A stretch of 64,000 nucleotides of DNA from Nematopogon swammerdamellus (taxonomy: Eukaryota > Arthropoda > Insecta > Lepidoptera > Adelidae), in NCBI GenBank assembly GCA_946902875.1, contig OX336340.1, forward strand, positions 169,501 to 233,500. The letters are read 5' to 3'. The stretch's first letter is position 1; every line of letters begins with the position of its first letter. The notes below the pieces were generated by a model. The model was given only the letters and a program-made list of their open reading frames with translations, made no database searches and was not told the origin of the DNA. Positions 45,520 to 57,400 of this stretch are shown here, in pieces. The position numbers and the translations under genes are program-made.

Positions 45520-46310
45520 GAGTCCTAGCAATGATATTTTAGGAAAGATAGGTTATCTATATCAAAGATTTAAATAGTTAGATACAGCTTCGCCATACCC
45601 GGCACGCTATCAAACACGTTAGCATGAAATGTATGGCATGCAACTCATTAATATTAGACAGCAACATACGCAATCCATTAGTGCGACAGAGATAGTTATT
45701 CGTTCGAGCGCTTTTATTGTTCGCATTTTTGGTGACGAGTGCTAGCGTCCTATTAGGAATCTAAACTATTTAAATCTTTGATCTATATGACATTCAGTGC
45801 TCACACATGGCATGTCCTTGAAAACTTGGAACTATAAAGTGATGCGCCGACTCGAATAGTCTTATTCCAATTATTAGAATTAGTGCAGAATCTCATTACA
45901 CACGACGGCATTTTCGATGTGTCAGCGGCTCGTGGTTAGCGGTCCGAACGCGTGCGTAGTTGGTGGGCGACTAACTTCAGACAGGACTGTGGTCTTGGGT
46001 CTTGTATTTAATGTGCCGCTTGGGAGCTCAGATAACCTATCTACCTCCTTTTAACTTATAATATAATTGAGTCCTAGATATAATATTTTACGGAGCTTTT
46101 TTTAAACTTATTCAGCGAGGAATCCGTTGCGATTCGGCCGAACTGAACTGAACTGGTATAGGTGGAAGGATCCGAATTGACTCTAAACATGAAAGGAAAA
46201 AAGTGCGTTATGTGTGAACGTTGTTCACATGCAGAGGGTTCCGTAGCTATTCCCTTCTTACACGCGTGAGTGCGTGCGCGGTTGCTTCGTGCTTCGTACG
46301 TATTGCTGCC
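45520..46310. other. No gene seen upstream of visible syd-1 exons
   Basis: AT-rich sequence with a small repeat piece near 46,100. I looked for an exon ending in phase 0 to join 45012 and found none with open frame and good donor. Confidence 0.4.
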
Positions 46311-46323
46311 ACTCACCCGGCGC

Positions 46324-46572
46324 CAGGCCTCATGCACTCTATGTACTTGCGCGCGCTAACTACCTACCGCCTGGCGGGCCGCCGGCGAGCCTAATTCAGT
46401 GGAAATTCGTCAGACGCGCGCCCACGCAACTGCGCGCAGCTGCAAAACAATAATCACTTTACACTCGATCGTTTAGGTACATTTTCGCACGCATCGATTG
46501 GCGACGTGAAGCATTAGGCTATTAAAGCCGTAGGTATGGAACATTTTCTATGGAGAGATTTATCTGTCTGTG
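46324..46572. mobile_element. Non-autonomous DNA element, second copy
   Basis: CAGGCCTCATGCACTCTATG to TTTATCTGTCTGTG, in reverse relative to 19401-19689. CCGGCGC flanks both sides (46317-46323 and 46573-46579). Two copies with two different 7-bp duplications establish the element's ends. Confidence 0.8.
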
Positions 46573-46724
46573 CCGGCGCACCCCGCGCAGCGACAGCGCC
46601 GCGCCGTCCACGTGAGACCTCTCTCTCTACGCTTAGAATAATGTTATTTTTCTCTATAACCGTTTAAGAACCAAACTTCAAAATAGTAAATATACTATGT
46701 ACTAAAAAATTTTTTTTAGATTTA

Positions 46725-47190
46725 TACAGGGTGTTCGGCACATGGACCGACAAATTTTTTTTGTAGGTAAGTGGGGTAATTTGCAAGGTTTTGACCTATG
46801 ACACCTTTTGTCTGGTGTCACGTGGTATCGAGATACGATTTTTTTTCTTTATTTTTGGAAATAACCAAAATCTCAGCTTTAACCCCTTGTAACTTTTTTG
46901 TTTATGATTATATCTGCACGAAATAAAATGTATTTGATTTTACGGTGTATCCTTGTTCTAAGAAAAATATCATTTGATGAAGTTGATACCATGAAAAGGA
47001 CTTATGACCTCCCAAAGTCCCAAAGACGAGTAAAAATATGACAGAATCTTAATTTCTTAATTCATTAAAAAAAACGGACAGCAATTGAGAGCTTCATTTT
47101 CATTTAAAAAGTTCGCTAGTTTATGCCCTTTCCAACGATATACCACATGTCATACAAATCATTCACTATGTGGCCAAAATTAGGGATAAT
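46725..47190 (+). repeat. TACAGGGTGTTCGG repeat, left arm
   Basis: It starts TACAGGGTGTTCGGCACATG and runs to GTGGCCAAAATTAGGG. It is the inverted partner of 61334-60911 plus 51864-51820, at about 95% identity by eye. TTATACAGGG marks both outer ends. Confidence 0.88.
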
Positions 47191-47194
47191 TTGC

Positions 47195-50100
47195 AAGAGT
47201 CTAAACATTAACAATAGAAGCAGTAGTAGTTGGGTGTGATGCGAACTCCCACAACGAGGTGTGGGGTAGTACGGACACTAATGCGAGAGGAGAGGCACTT
47301 CTCGAATTTGTAGTAAGTAACAATCTAGATTTACTCAATGTGGGCAATGAGCCAACATTTGTAACAAGATCACGCAAAGAGGTGCTGGACATAACACTGG
47401 CATCCGAAGAAATAACAAAATATTTATAAAGAATGTTAAGTAGAGGCAGAGGACTCTATGTCAGACCACAGACGAATAACTTTTCAATAACTTTTCAATG
47501 ACATAGAACAATGTGTGGTTCGCAACCCCCGAAAGACAAACTGGATAAAATACGAGGAGGAACTAGATAGTAAACTACACGCAGAGACGAACCTAAGAAT
47601 AGTAAGCACCGTAGAACTAGAGAATGAAGTCAGAACCACATGTGAGGCTATAATAGCGGCTTTCGAGGAGTCATGTCCACCCAGGAAATTAAAAACAAAT
47701 AAAACACCATGGTGGAACAAACAACTCGCGAAAGCAAGGAAGGAATGCAGAAGGGTGCACCGATTAGCGATGAAGAGAAATGAAGTGGGACTCTGGAGTC
47801 AGTACACAGAACTGAGAAGCTCCTATAGCAAACTACTGCGCAGATCAAAAAGAGAGACTTGGGGGAACTACTGTGAGCATATAAAGACAAGCCCAGAGGT
47901 AGCGCGTTTAGCGAAGATTCTCTCAACAGATAAACCAAGCCAGTTAGGTATGATAAAAAAGCCGACGGCAGCATGAAAGGCTCACCAAAAGAGGCACTAC
48001 AAACAATGATGGAAGTGCACTTTCCAGAATTTGAAGAGTATCAGCCTAGCAATATCACGTTATTATCAGAGGAGGAGACATTTCCAGAAGAAGAATCGAA
48101 ATGGACCACGGCGAGGAGAATAGCCAACAGAGAAACAGTGGAATGGGCAATAAACAGCTTCAAGCCGTTTAAAGCCCCAGGACCTGACGGTATTATTCCT
48201 ATCTTCTTACAAAAAAGAGGACAGCGCATAATATCGAAGCTTACAAGTATATTCCAGGCGAGTATTGCCCTAACCTACATTCCGATCCAATGGAGAGAAG
48301 TTAAGGCGATATTCATACCAAAAGCCGGCAAAAAGACATACACAGAAGCAAAATCGTTCAGAAGCATAAGCCTATCTTCATTCATCCTCAAAACATTGGA
48401 AAAACTGATGGATAAAGACATAACAACTAGAATAAGCAATTGCATGCCCCTAAATGTAAATCAGCATGCATATATCATAGGTAAGTCAACAGAAACCGCA
48501 CTACACAATCTTGTGGTACGCATAGAAAGGGCCTTTGAAAACAAAGAATATGCGCTAGGATGCTTCTTCGACATCGAGGGAGCCTTCGATTGCGCGACCT
48601 TTAACGTGATTGGCAAAGCTCTAAGAAGAAACGGCATAGAAGTAGCAGTGGCAGACTGGACCACAACAATGATAGGTGGGCGTAGAGTAACGGCACACCT
48701 AGGGAAATCCACACACACTGTGAAAGTCAAAAGGAGATTTCCACAAGGAGGATGTCTCTCACCTCTAATGTGGTGTCTTCTAATAGATGAACTAATAAGT
48801 ACAATAAATCAGAAGGGGATATATCTTCAGGCATACTCGGATGATGGAGTAATCCTTATAGTGGGGAAAGACTTAAGCACAATAAGCTATCTAATGCAAA
48901 ATGCCTTAAACAAAACACTTAAATGGTGTAAAGACAAGGGACTAGGACTAAACCCAAAGAAGAAAGAACTGGTTCTGTTCACAAAGAAACGGAAAATACC
49001 CGAATTAAAGCTGCCAACTATAGCAGGCGAACGTTTGCAGCTAAGTCACAATGTGAGATTTCTGGGCGTTGAACTAACAAGCAAGCTCAGTTGGGAAAGA
49101 CATATAACAGTACAATGCAGTAAAGCCAAAATAGCATTATGGCAGTGCAGAAGAGCGGTGGGGAAAACCTGGGGCCTAAGACCCAAGATGGTAAACTGGA
49201 TCTACACTGCCATAATCAAACCAAGAATCTTATATGCGTCCCTGATCTGGTGGCCACGCATGAAGCTAATAACCGCAAGAAAGGAACTATAGAGAAAGTA
49301 CAAAGACTAGCATGCCTCATGACGACTGGGGCACCTTCAAACCCACCGCCTCCCGAGCGCACCATCCTTGCGGATATAGCACTCGCATCGTGTTGTCATC
49401 GCTCGTCAAAGCAAGTTATCATCCGAGTCCGATGCACGCACAGGGATTGCATTCCTGACGACTGGGGCAATGAGAAGTGCACCAACGGCCGCACTCGAAG
49501 TGATCATAGGACTAAATCCACTGCACATAGAAGTGGAGAAGCAAGCGTCAATAAGCTGGTACAGACTGTCTGTACTGGGACAATGGAAAGGCCGACCCTG
49601 GGACAAGGGCCACGCGGAAATAGAGAAAAGAAGAATAACGGACCTCCCAATAGCAGGAGCTAAAGGTGACTTGATCCAGAAACAAAGAATATTTAGGAAA
49701 GAATACAGGATAAGTATAAAGGGCAGAGAAAATTGGAAAATAGAAGTCCCTGAAGACATCAGCAGATAGAATGCTACACCGACGGTTCAAGAATAAACAA
49801 TACTGAACTAACGGGAGCAGGAATCTGCTTCATGAACCTAAGCAGTCCAGACAGCAGCCATAGTCTGGGTAGATATCCAAGTGTCTTTCAGGCAGAGGTC
49901 TTTGCAATTTTAAAATGCGCAGAGACACTAACAAAAGAGAATATACAAAATCGCGATGTAGTGATCTACTCAGACAGCCAAGCGGCACTAATGGCTCTGA
50001 ATAGAGTGGAAACCAAATCCGCGCTCGTCCTAGAATGTAAAGAGAAACTGAATGAACTAGCCACCGGCAGAGAAGTTACCATAGGCTGGTTTCCTGGGCA

Positions 50101-50757
50101 CAGTAACATCAAAGGCAACGAGCTGGCAGATGAACTCGCCAGGAAAGGATCAGACACGACCTTCATTGGCCCGGAACCGGGAATTCCTATCTCGGGAAGA
50201 GCAATTCTAGAATCCATCAACAGCTGGGCTAAGGAAAAAAGCAAAATTAGATGGAAATCCCAAGAAGGATGTAGACAATCCAAGCTATTTATAGAGTCAA
50301 TCAATGGCAAAAGAACAAGATGGCTGCTGGGATTGAGCCGATAAAATGTACGAAAAATCACAGGCATAGTTACGGGGCACAACTGTCTCAAAAGACATCT
50401 CCACATAATGGGCCTTAGTGACGACCCACTGTGCGCTCAATGTAGGGAGGCAGAAACCTGCCTCCCCACATTGTGCTCACTACGTCGGTCAGTGCACCAT
50501 GTATGCAGGACCGAGATGGAAGACACTGGGGAAAGACCACTACCGTGAGGAAGAACTTCGAGGAATCGACTGGAAGAAATTATTGGAGTACATAGCGAAG
50601 ACGGGCAGACTGGACCACCATGAGAAGGGAGTACACGACGGCAGCAGGTAATTCCCCCAGCCCCTCCGGGATAGGCGATATAGTCCCAACATAGTGGACC
50701 TGATCGCCGGACTGACCCCGCCAGTCCTCCCACCAAGAACTATATATATATATACAT
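47195..50757 (+). mobile_element. RNase H-bearing LINE, 5'-truncated, decayed
   Basis: In order there are an endonuclease tail (GCDANSHNEVWGSTDTNARG near 47,225), a linker (NPRKTNWIKYEEELDSKLHA), a reverse transcriptase at 47,973-49,292 (KAPGPDGIIP, FFDIEGAFD, FPQGGCLSPLMW, AYSDDG), RNase H at about 49,770-50,340 (CYTDGS, QAEVFAIL, YSDSQAALMAL, GNELADELA) and a TA-rich tail. Frameshifts at about 47,975 and 49,290 separate the parts. The AYSDDG triad retains both aspartates. An RNase H places it with I/LOA/R1-like clades. Confidence 0.9.
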
Positions 50758-50758
50758 A

Positions 50759-51674
50759 GGGCACACTAAAAGTTTCCGGAATTGGCCACTTACATAAACA
50801 ATATTTAAAAAGTAATTACAACATTTGAAAATGGAACTCTTTGGCTGTAGAATGCAGTTTGTTTCATCTGACTGTCAATTGTTTTTCCATTGTGGCGCCA
50901 TTTTAAAAATTGCGTGTCTACATTAACATAAATTTAACCCGGGAAAATTTTCGTGGTATGATTTTCTACGATTTTAAGTGTAATTTTACAGCTCATCAGA
51001 GCCTCGCTCGGCTTCAATCTGCTTTTGGCGATGAAGCACCATGCAAGACGACTATTTATTGCTGGTTTGCAGAATTCAAGCGCGGTCGTGTCAATCTCAG
51101 TGACGAATCTCGGGATGGTCGCCCGTTCACCGCTGTGAACAACAAAAACATCGATGCTGTGCGCCGTATGATCGAAACAGACAGGCATGTGACCTACCAT
51201 GAGATTCGGGCATCCTTAGACATAGGCATGAGTCAAATACAATCAATCCTACACAAACATTTGGGTGTGAGAAAGCTGTGCTCGCGGTGGATCCCACACA
51301 ATTTGACCGAGGCTCAAAAAACGCACCGCGTCACTTGGTGCAATGCCATGCTTACCAGATTCAACAAAGGCGCCTCAAATTTGGTGTGGGACATAGTAAC
51401 AGATGACGGCACCTTGTGACTTTTTTCTGTTCCCAAAAATTAAGAACCAATTACGCGGTCAACGATTTTCATCACCAGAAGAGGCTGTCGAAGAATATGA
51501 AAAACACGTTTCTGAGGTCACCACGGAGGAGTGGCACAAAAGTTTTCAAAATTGGTTTAATCGTATGAAAAAGTGCATTTACGCAAAGGGAGAATATTTT
51601 GAGAAACAATAAATTCATTTTTGACCTTTAATAGTATTTTATTCTTATTAATTCCGGAAACTTTCAGTGTGCCC
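50759..51674 (+). mobile_element. mariner element with internally deleted transposase
   Basis: The ends GGGCACACTAAAAGTTTCCG and the complement finishing GTGTGCCC are inverted. The N-terminal helix-turn-helix half (50,910-51,419; SLARLQSAFGDEAPCKTTIY, SRDGRPFTAVNNKNID) reaches the first catalytic-region residues (WDIVTDDG). It then jumps to the C-terminal CDFFLFPKIKNQLRGQRFSS (51,403-51,612). The catalytic centre is largely deleted, so it is non-autonomous. Left flank is TA; right flank is not. Confidence 0.92.
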
Positions 51675-52034
51675 CACGTAGTAGTAGTTGGAATTGGAAT
51701 TGGAATTGAACAGTACCCGCGCGACCGTTACATGTTCTAAATTTGAAAATGCTCCTGAAAACGCTGTCATTAAGTCGATAAGGTGGCCCGGTTACAAAGT
51801 TATTGTCGTTCTGTTCTGGTCTCTGCCCCTAATTTTGGCCACACAGTGAAAGATTTGTATGGTAGGGAAGGTGTGGATCTAAGCTTGCGATGGCTTCACC
51901 GAACATATCCGGGCCCATCGGCAGTAGAGGAGGGTATTAATCGAGGCCGGGACTAGCGAGTGGCCACTCTAAATTTCCCGCGCATGCTTCACGTTTCGGC
52001 TCGCTTCAAGCCCTCGTCAGCTAGTCTGCGTTGA

Positions 52035-53708
52035 CTAGGACGCGGGGAAACCACCAGTCCCGCTCTCGACCTCCCTCTCTCTACCTATCCATATTCTGTA
52101 GGATGCTTCCAGTGACGTTTTCGAAGCTCTCTCCATATATGAGCTTAGCGTCGATCTTGGGAGCCCTAGATTCTTGAAGAGACTGTAGAGCGACTTCGCT
52201 GGTAGTCCTCTTGCTCCGACTTCCACAGCGAAGAGATCAGTCTTGAATCCGTTTCTCACAATCCGGTCTACTAAGTTGCAGTACTTGTTAAGTTTGATGT
52301 TGTGGTCCTTCGGTATGTTACTTTCCCATGGAACTGTAAGTTCAACAAGTACTACATGCTTTGTCGCTTTTGAGAATATGAGTATATCCGGTCTTAATGC
52401 TGTGGTCCAGATTTCCGAAGGCATTTGGTAATGCTTCTCATGTGTGTCCATCAACAATTCCCAATCCTTTGCTGCTCCCAAAATTGAAGAAGGTTTAGTC
52501 CTATCTTTGGGCAGCTTATTGGCTCCAGGTTTCACAAAGTTGACCTTCTGGAAGCCGCTACTGGTTTGCCCTTTCCTGGTCCGTGCAATTGACAGGTTGA
52601 TGGCCTCTCTGATGATTTGGAGGACTTTATCATGACGGTAGGAATACTGGCCTCGCTCAAGTAGTATTTTGCATCCGCATAACAAATGTTTGGCCGTGCC
52701 TACGAACTCCTTACATGACGGGCATAGTCTATTTGTAGATTTCCCCCATCTAACTAGGTTACTCGGGTCGGGGAGAGTAAGCTGGAATGCATTTAAGTAA
52801 AACTTAAGCAGCTCAGGGGACCAGTTGTATATTATGGATTTCCACTTCAATGCAGGAGGGATGCAGAAGTCACCCACTGTTAGCCAATCATTCTGCATTT
52901 CTAGGTTTAAGGCGTGAAGTTTGAAGCCTTGTTCCATGTCCTCCTGAGCAAAACCTTTCAGTATTTCTTTATCAGACTTTGCTGTTTCTATGCCCAATCC
53001 AGATCTATTGGTGCGTGTACCAACTTGGAATGATTTGTAGAAGTCGAGTCTCGATTCCAGTTCATCTGATAGTGATGTGTTGGGTAAGGCTTGAATAGCG
53101 CTATCATTGGAGTCTTTGAGTATACATCGTTTGGCTATTCTCGCCTTTAGATAAAATATCGACGGTTTCTTAATGTTCAGTCCAAAGTTATTGTGAGATC
53201 TGTATAGCGTTGACGAGTCAGCCGGGTGAGCCAGTCCAAACCATGATTTCAGGAATCTGGTCACATACGAGTCTAATTTAGTCAGGTTTTGCTTTGTGAA
53301 GTCGTAGACGAGAAATGGCCATGAAAGTTTTGATGTCAGGTAGTTATCGTAAATCCATGCCTTTTGTGTACCCAGGAGGGGAAGATTATCAGTTTGGCGG
53401 AGGCTCTCTTCGAAAAGTTGGACAATATCATCAGTAGGATGCTCCTTTCCTCTGCTGGTGATCCTTTTGCCCAAGAATTTAAAAGGAGCTTCATCAGCCA
53501 CGGTTGCGATTGGTTTTCCGGCTACTGTCAGACCTGGATTGCTCGAGGTAAACTTTGAACCTTTCCTGGTTAAGCTCAAACAGTAGCACTTCGCTGGTTT
53601 TATCTTCATCCCTTTGGTCCATTCACAATAGTCATCTACCACTGTTCGGACTGGTTTATTTGCAAGTAAACAGATGGCGCTACTAGTGCTACCGAACTGC
53701 ACTCTCAC
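52035..53708 (-). CDS. RLE LINE: thumb, zinc-finger and restriction-like endonuclease part
   Basis: An open frame of 557 codons; the first 20 or so (minus strand, 53,708-53,643) are translated BEL LTR sequence. LINE-derived residues begin at VVDDYCEWTKGMKIKPAKCY. Then follow FKFLGKRI (RT thumb), CPSCKEF...HLLCGCK (one CCHC finger) and PDILIFSKATKHVVLVELTV (PD-D/ExK-like core). It ends GTGGFPAS. Its openness suggests a young insertion. A cellular role is not expected. Confidence 0.85.
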   Translation of the reverse strand: MRVQFGSTSSAICLLANKPVRTVVDDYCEWTKGMKIKPAKCYCLSLTRKGSKFTSSNPGLTVAGKPIATVADEAPFKFLGKRITSRGKEHPTDDIVQLFEESLRQTDNLPLLGTQKAWIYDNYLTSKLSWPFLVYDFTKQNLTKLDSYVTRFLKSWFGLAHPADSSTLYRSHNNFGLNIKKPSIFYLKARIAKRCILKDSNDSAIQALPNTSLSDELESRLDFYKSFQVGTRTNRSGLGIETAKSDKEILKGFAQEDMEQGFKLHALNLEMQNDWLTVGDFCIPPALKWKSIIYNWSPELLKFYLNAFQLTLPDPSNLVRWGKSTNRLCPSCKEFVGTAKHLLCGCKILLERGQYSYRHDKVLQIIREAINLSIARTRKGQTSSGFQKVNFVKPGANKLPKDRTKPSSILGAAKDWELLMDTHEKHYQMPSEIWTTALRPDILIFSKATKHVVLVELTVPWESNIPKDHNIKLNKYCNLVDRIVRNGFKTDLFAVEVGARGLPAKSLYSLFKNLGLPRSTLSSYMERASKTSLEASYRIWIGREREVESGTGGFPAS

Positions 53709-54075
53709 TGTTTTTTATATTTGTGTGTAAATACTCCTTACTGAAATTGTTTATCTTCTTGTTCGATTTAAAAAATATTGTTCCCACGTAGTCTCCACGT
53801 CGTTTTTTTTCTCGCTCTCCCATTAAAATCAAACGCCACACGCGAAGCAGTTCGAACCTATAACAACCCGCTGTGTTCCGCCCCTATCGAGCCGGCTCTC
53901 CGTGTTTCCATTCCTTGTTAATTGCAAAAGAAAGAGCTGCTAGGCGCGAGTTTATGTGTGCGTTGGCTGAGAGCAAAGGAAGAACAGGTGAGTCCGATCT
54001 ACTTGCTTGTCCTGAAAACTCACTCTGCATTCACGACATCTGGCAGTCTTCCAGATCAACCTATGGTATTAAACA
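53643..54075 (+). repeat. BEL/Pao 5' LTR
   Basis: 433 bp, TG...CA bounded, and indistinguishable by eye from the 3' LTR. It contains a short open stretch and a GCAAAAGAAAGAGC region but no clear TATA box was pinned down. Confidence 0.95.
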
Positions 54076-54408
54076 TGGTCCTTCAGAGCCTAGGATGATT
54101 ATCAAGACCTAGGAATTCACCTTAGTTCATTTGGAAGATTGTTAGATTCGTGAATTATTCAGCAAAAAATATTTTTTTTTCTACCCACATTTTTTATTAT
54201 TGAAAATTTGTTCTCGTTTGTTTTATTATCTCATGAAATCACACTTTCGTAAATTATTTTGAATTCTCGACATTTAAAATACCCCACACACATAGTACTC
54301 TCTACTCATACTCAATTTATTTATAATTTCCGAATCCCTATTTGTTTATTTCATTGTACCAGTTATATATAAATATTGAATATTTTGTTTTGCCAGTTTC
54401 AATAATTA

Positions 54409-57400
54409 TTGAATGCCAATATGCCGCCGTTACCTAGTGAAACAGCAGCAAGTTACAATAAATTTCGTAGAATATGTAAACTGGTGAGCCATCTAAACTC
54501 ACTAACCTCTTATACTGTATCTCGTTCTTTAGAAGTAAGACACGAGATTTCTAGATTTGAGAGAACTGAGGATTTGTTCTTCCAGTTGTGTACAAACTTG
54601 AGTAGCAGTTCGTCTGATACGCCTCCAGAGTTGGTCGAAGTGGAAAAATGGTTCGATACCTACCGCTCCAATATATTTTCACTGAAAGAAAAAATGGGTT
54701 CAGATGCGAATTTAAATATTAAAACCGATGAAACAACCACTGAGAAAATTAATATTAAGTTGCCTTCCATTGCATTACCCCACTTTTCTGGTGAAGATGT
54801 GACCGCCTGGGTCGGCTACGAGTCGATATTCAAATCACTCGTGATCGACAACAAAACCCTTTGCGATGTGAAAAGACTTCACTATTTGCGCTCGTCCCTA
54901 AGCGGAGAAGCGCTTCAAATGATACAACACTTGCCCCTCACCGCTAACAATTTTGAAGTCGCTTGGTCAGAGCTGAAGTTACGCTATGCGAACATGAGAC
55001 ATATAGCAACAACACATTACAGACGCATAGCGAACTCTTCGATTGAAAACGCGACCCCGCAGAGTCTTTCAACATTTATCTCATCGATATCTGACAGTGT
55101 CAACGCTCTAAAGGCACTGAATTTCCCCACAAAGGAGTGGTCATTCCTCCTCCTCAATATAATCCTCGATAAACTGGACATTCAAACTCGTCGTCAATTT
55201 GAATTATTAAATCAGAGTGACATACCCACTTACAGCGAACTTATTGAATTTTTGCGTAAACGTGCTCAAGCCCTCGAGACAGCGGCACCTCCCGTACGCC
55301 CGGCTGCACACCCCGTGCGCCAGGCCGCTTCTACCCCCTCGAACTATCAATCCGGCGCCGCTCGCAAGACACCTCAGTCCTGGAGCGCACGGAACTCACA
55401 CTCGCTCGGTGCCGTCACCATGCTGAACACTCAGCCGACTCGTGCCTGCCCGGCATGTAGTCAAGCTCATTCTCTGTCAAAGTGCCCAGCTTTTTTAGAG
55501 ATGAGTCCAAATGAAAGGTACGACAAGGCCAAGCAGCTTCGTGTGTGCTTCAACTGCCTCGCCACCCAACACAGTATTAAAAATTGTACCTCTACTTATT
55601 CGTGTAGATCGTGCAACTCGAGAATGCACCACAGCTTGCTCCACTTTGAAAAGGTCGAAAATAATCGTTCTCCCCCAACTGTTGTCCCAAGCACTCCTTC
55701 CAGCGCTAGCGCTGCCCCAAAGGAATCTCCATCGATTAGCTCGCTTTCTACCCAGGTCAGGAGGACTGTCTTAACTTCCCCACATGTGCTTTTGGCTACT
55801 GTCCTCCTACGTGTACGTGACGGTCAAGGTCACTATCACGACGCAAGGGCACTGCTGGATACTGGCAGCCAGTGCTCGTTCGTAGTAAATGATTTTGCTG
55901 ACAAATTAAAATTGAAACGTCGACCTGGCTTCACTTCCATCCACGGTCTCTCGAACTTGTCTCTCCAGGTGGACGGAGGCGCCGTGGACATAGCCATCTC
56001 GCCCCGTTCCGGCCATCCCGTGCTGAAGATATCGGCTATGTGCATACAAAAAATCACCAGTGAATTGCCCCATACTCCTCTCCCAGTTTCTCTATGGAAC
56101 CACATAATTGGACTTCCGCTAGCTGATCCCAGCTTTGGAATTCCCGCACCGATTTCGATTCTTTTAGGATCAGACATCTTACAACAAATCCTACTGGGTG
56201 GCGTCAAAACCGGCCCTCCCAGTACGCCCATGGGGCTCGAAACCATATTTGGATGGGCCTTGATGGGCCCTACTTTCGATACTACCGTGCCTGCACAGAC
56301 ACATAACGTTCACTCCTTTCACGTGTCCCTCGACAGTATAGTCCAGCAGTTCTGGAAGGTCGAGGAGCCGCCAGAGAAAAATTTGCCCCATCCCAACGAT
56401 GTAAAGTGTGAAAAATATTTCACAGAGCATACTGTACGTGACAGCACTGGAAGGTATTCAGTCGCTTTGCCTTTTAAAAATAGTCCCCCAAATTTAGGTA
56501 ACTCTCGCGAAGTTGCTCTCAAACGTTTTCATTCACTCGAACGCAAATTTAAAGCGAACGCAGTCTATAAGCAAGATTATGTAGAGTTTATGGAAAATTA
56601 CTTGAAAAATGGCTACATGTCTCTCTGTGCAGACACCTCACTCTCTTCGTACTATCTGCCTCACCATGCTGTTTTGAAAGACAGCACAACCACAAAACAT
56701 CGTGTCGTCTTCGACGCCTCATGCCGAAGCGACAATGGAAATTCTCTGAACGATTGCCTACTCTCTGGCCCCAAATTACAAAAAAATATTGTGGATGTCA
56801 TAGCTCTCTTTCGTTTGAATGAAATCGCTCTCATTGCCGACATACGGCAAATGTTTTTACAGATTAATATTCAGGAAAGCCACCAAAAATACCAAAAAAT
56901 TCTCTGGCGTGCTAATGAAAATGAGCCCATTGGTGACTACACTCTGACCACTGTCACATTCGGTGTGACTAGCTCCCCATATCTAGCCATTCGTACACTG
57001 ATTCAGCTGGCTATTGACGAAAAGGACAAGTATCCTCTGGCCGCTCCCGTTTTACTCGACTCAACCTACATCGATGATGTCCTCGCTGGTTCGGACTCCG
57101 TCGGTAATGCTCGTAAGCTCGTTGTCGATTTAAACTCATTGCTAAACGCTGGCGGATTCGAACTCAGAAAATGGGGCAGTAATCGTCCTGAATGTCTTGA
57201 TGGTGTACCGAGTGAAAATAAACAACCCACAAATTTTTCATTCAATGGTGATGATCACACGTATTTAAAGGTTCTCGGAGTCCAGTGGGACCCAGCCTCG
57301 GATAGTTTCTCATATAAAACTCACTACACAAATCTAGTTCCCACAAAACGTGGCATTCTCTCAGACATTGCACGTATTTATGACCCTATGGGTTGGATAA

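Noticed and set aside
50759..51674. Active mariner
   Set aside because: The catalytic core between WDIVTDDG and CDFFLFPK is deleted.
56191..56430. Minus-strand frames inside the BEL/Pao ORF
   Set aside because: They are shadows of the gag-pol frame.
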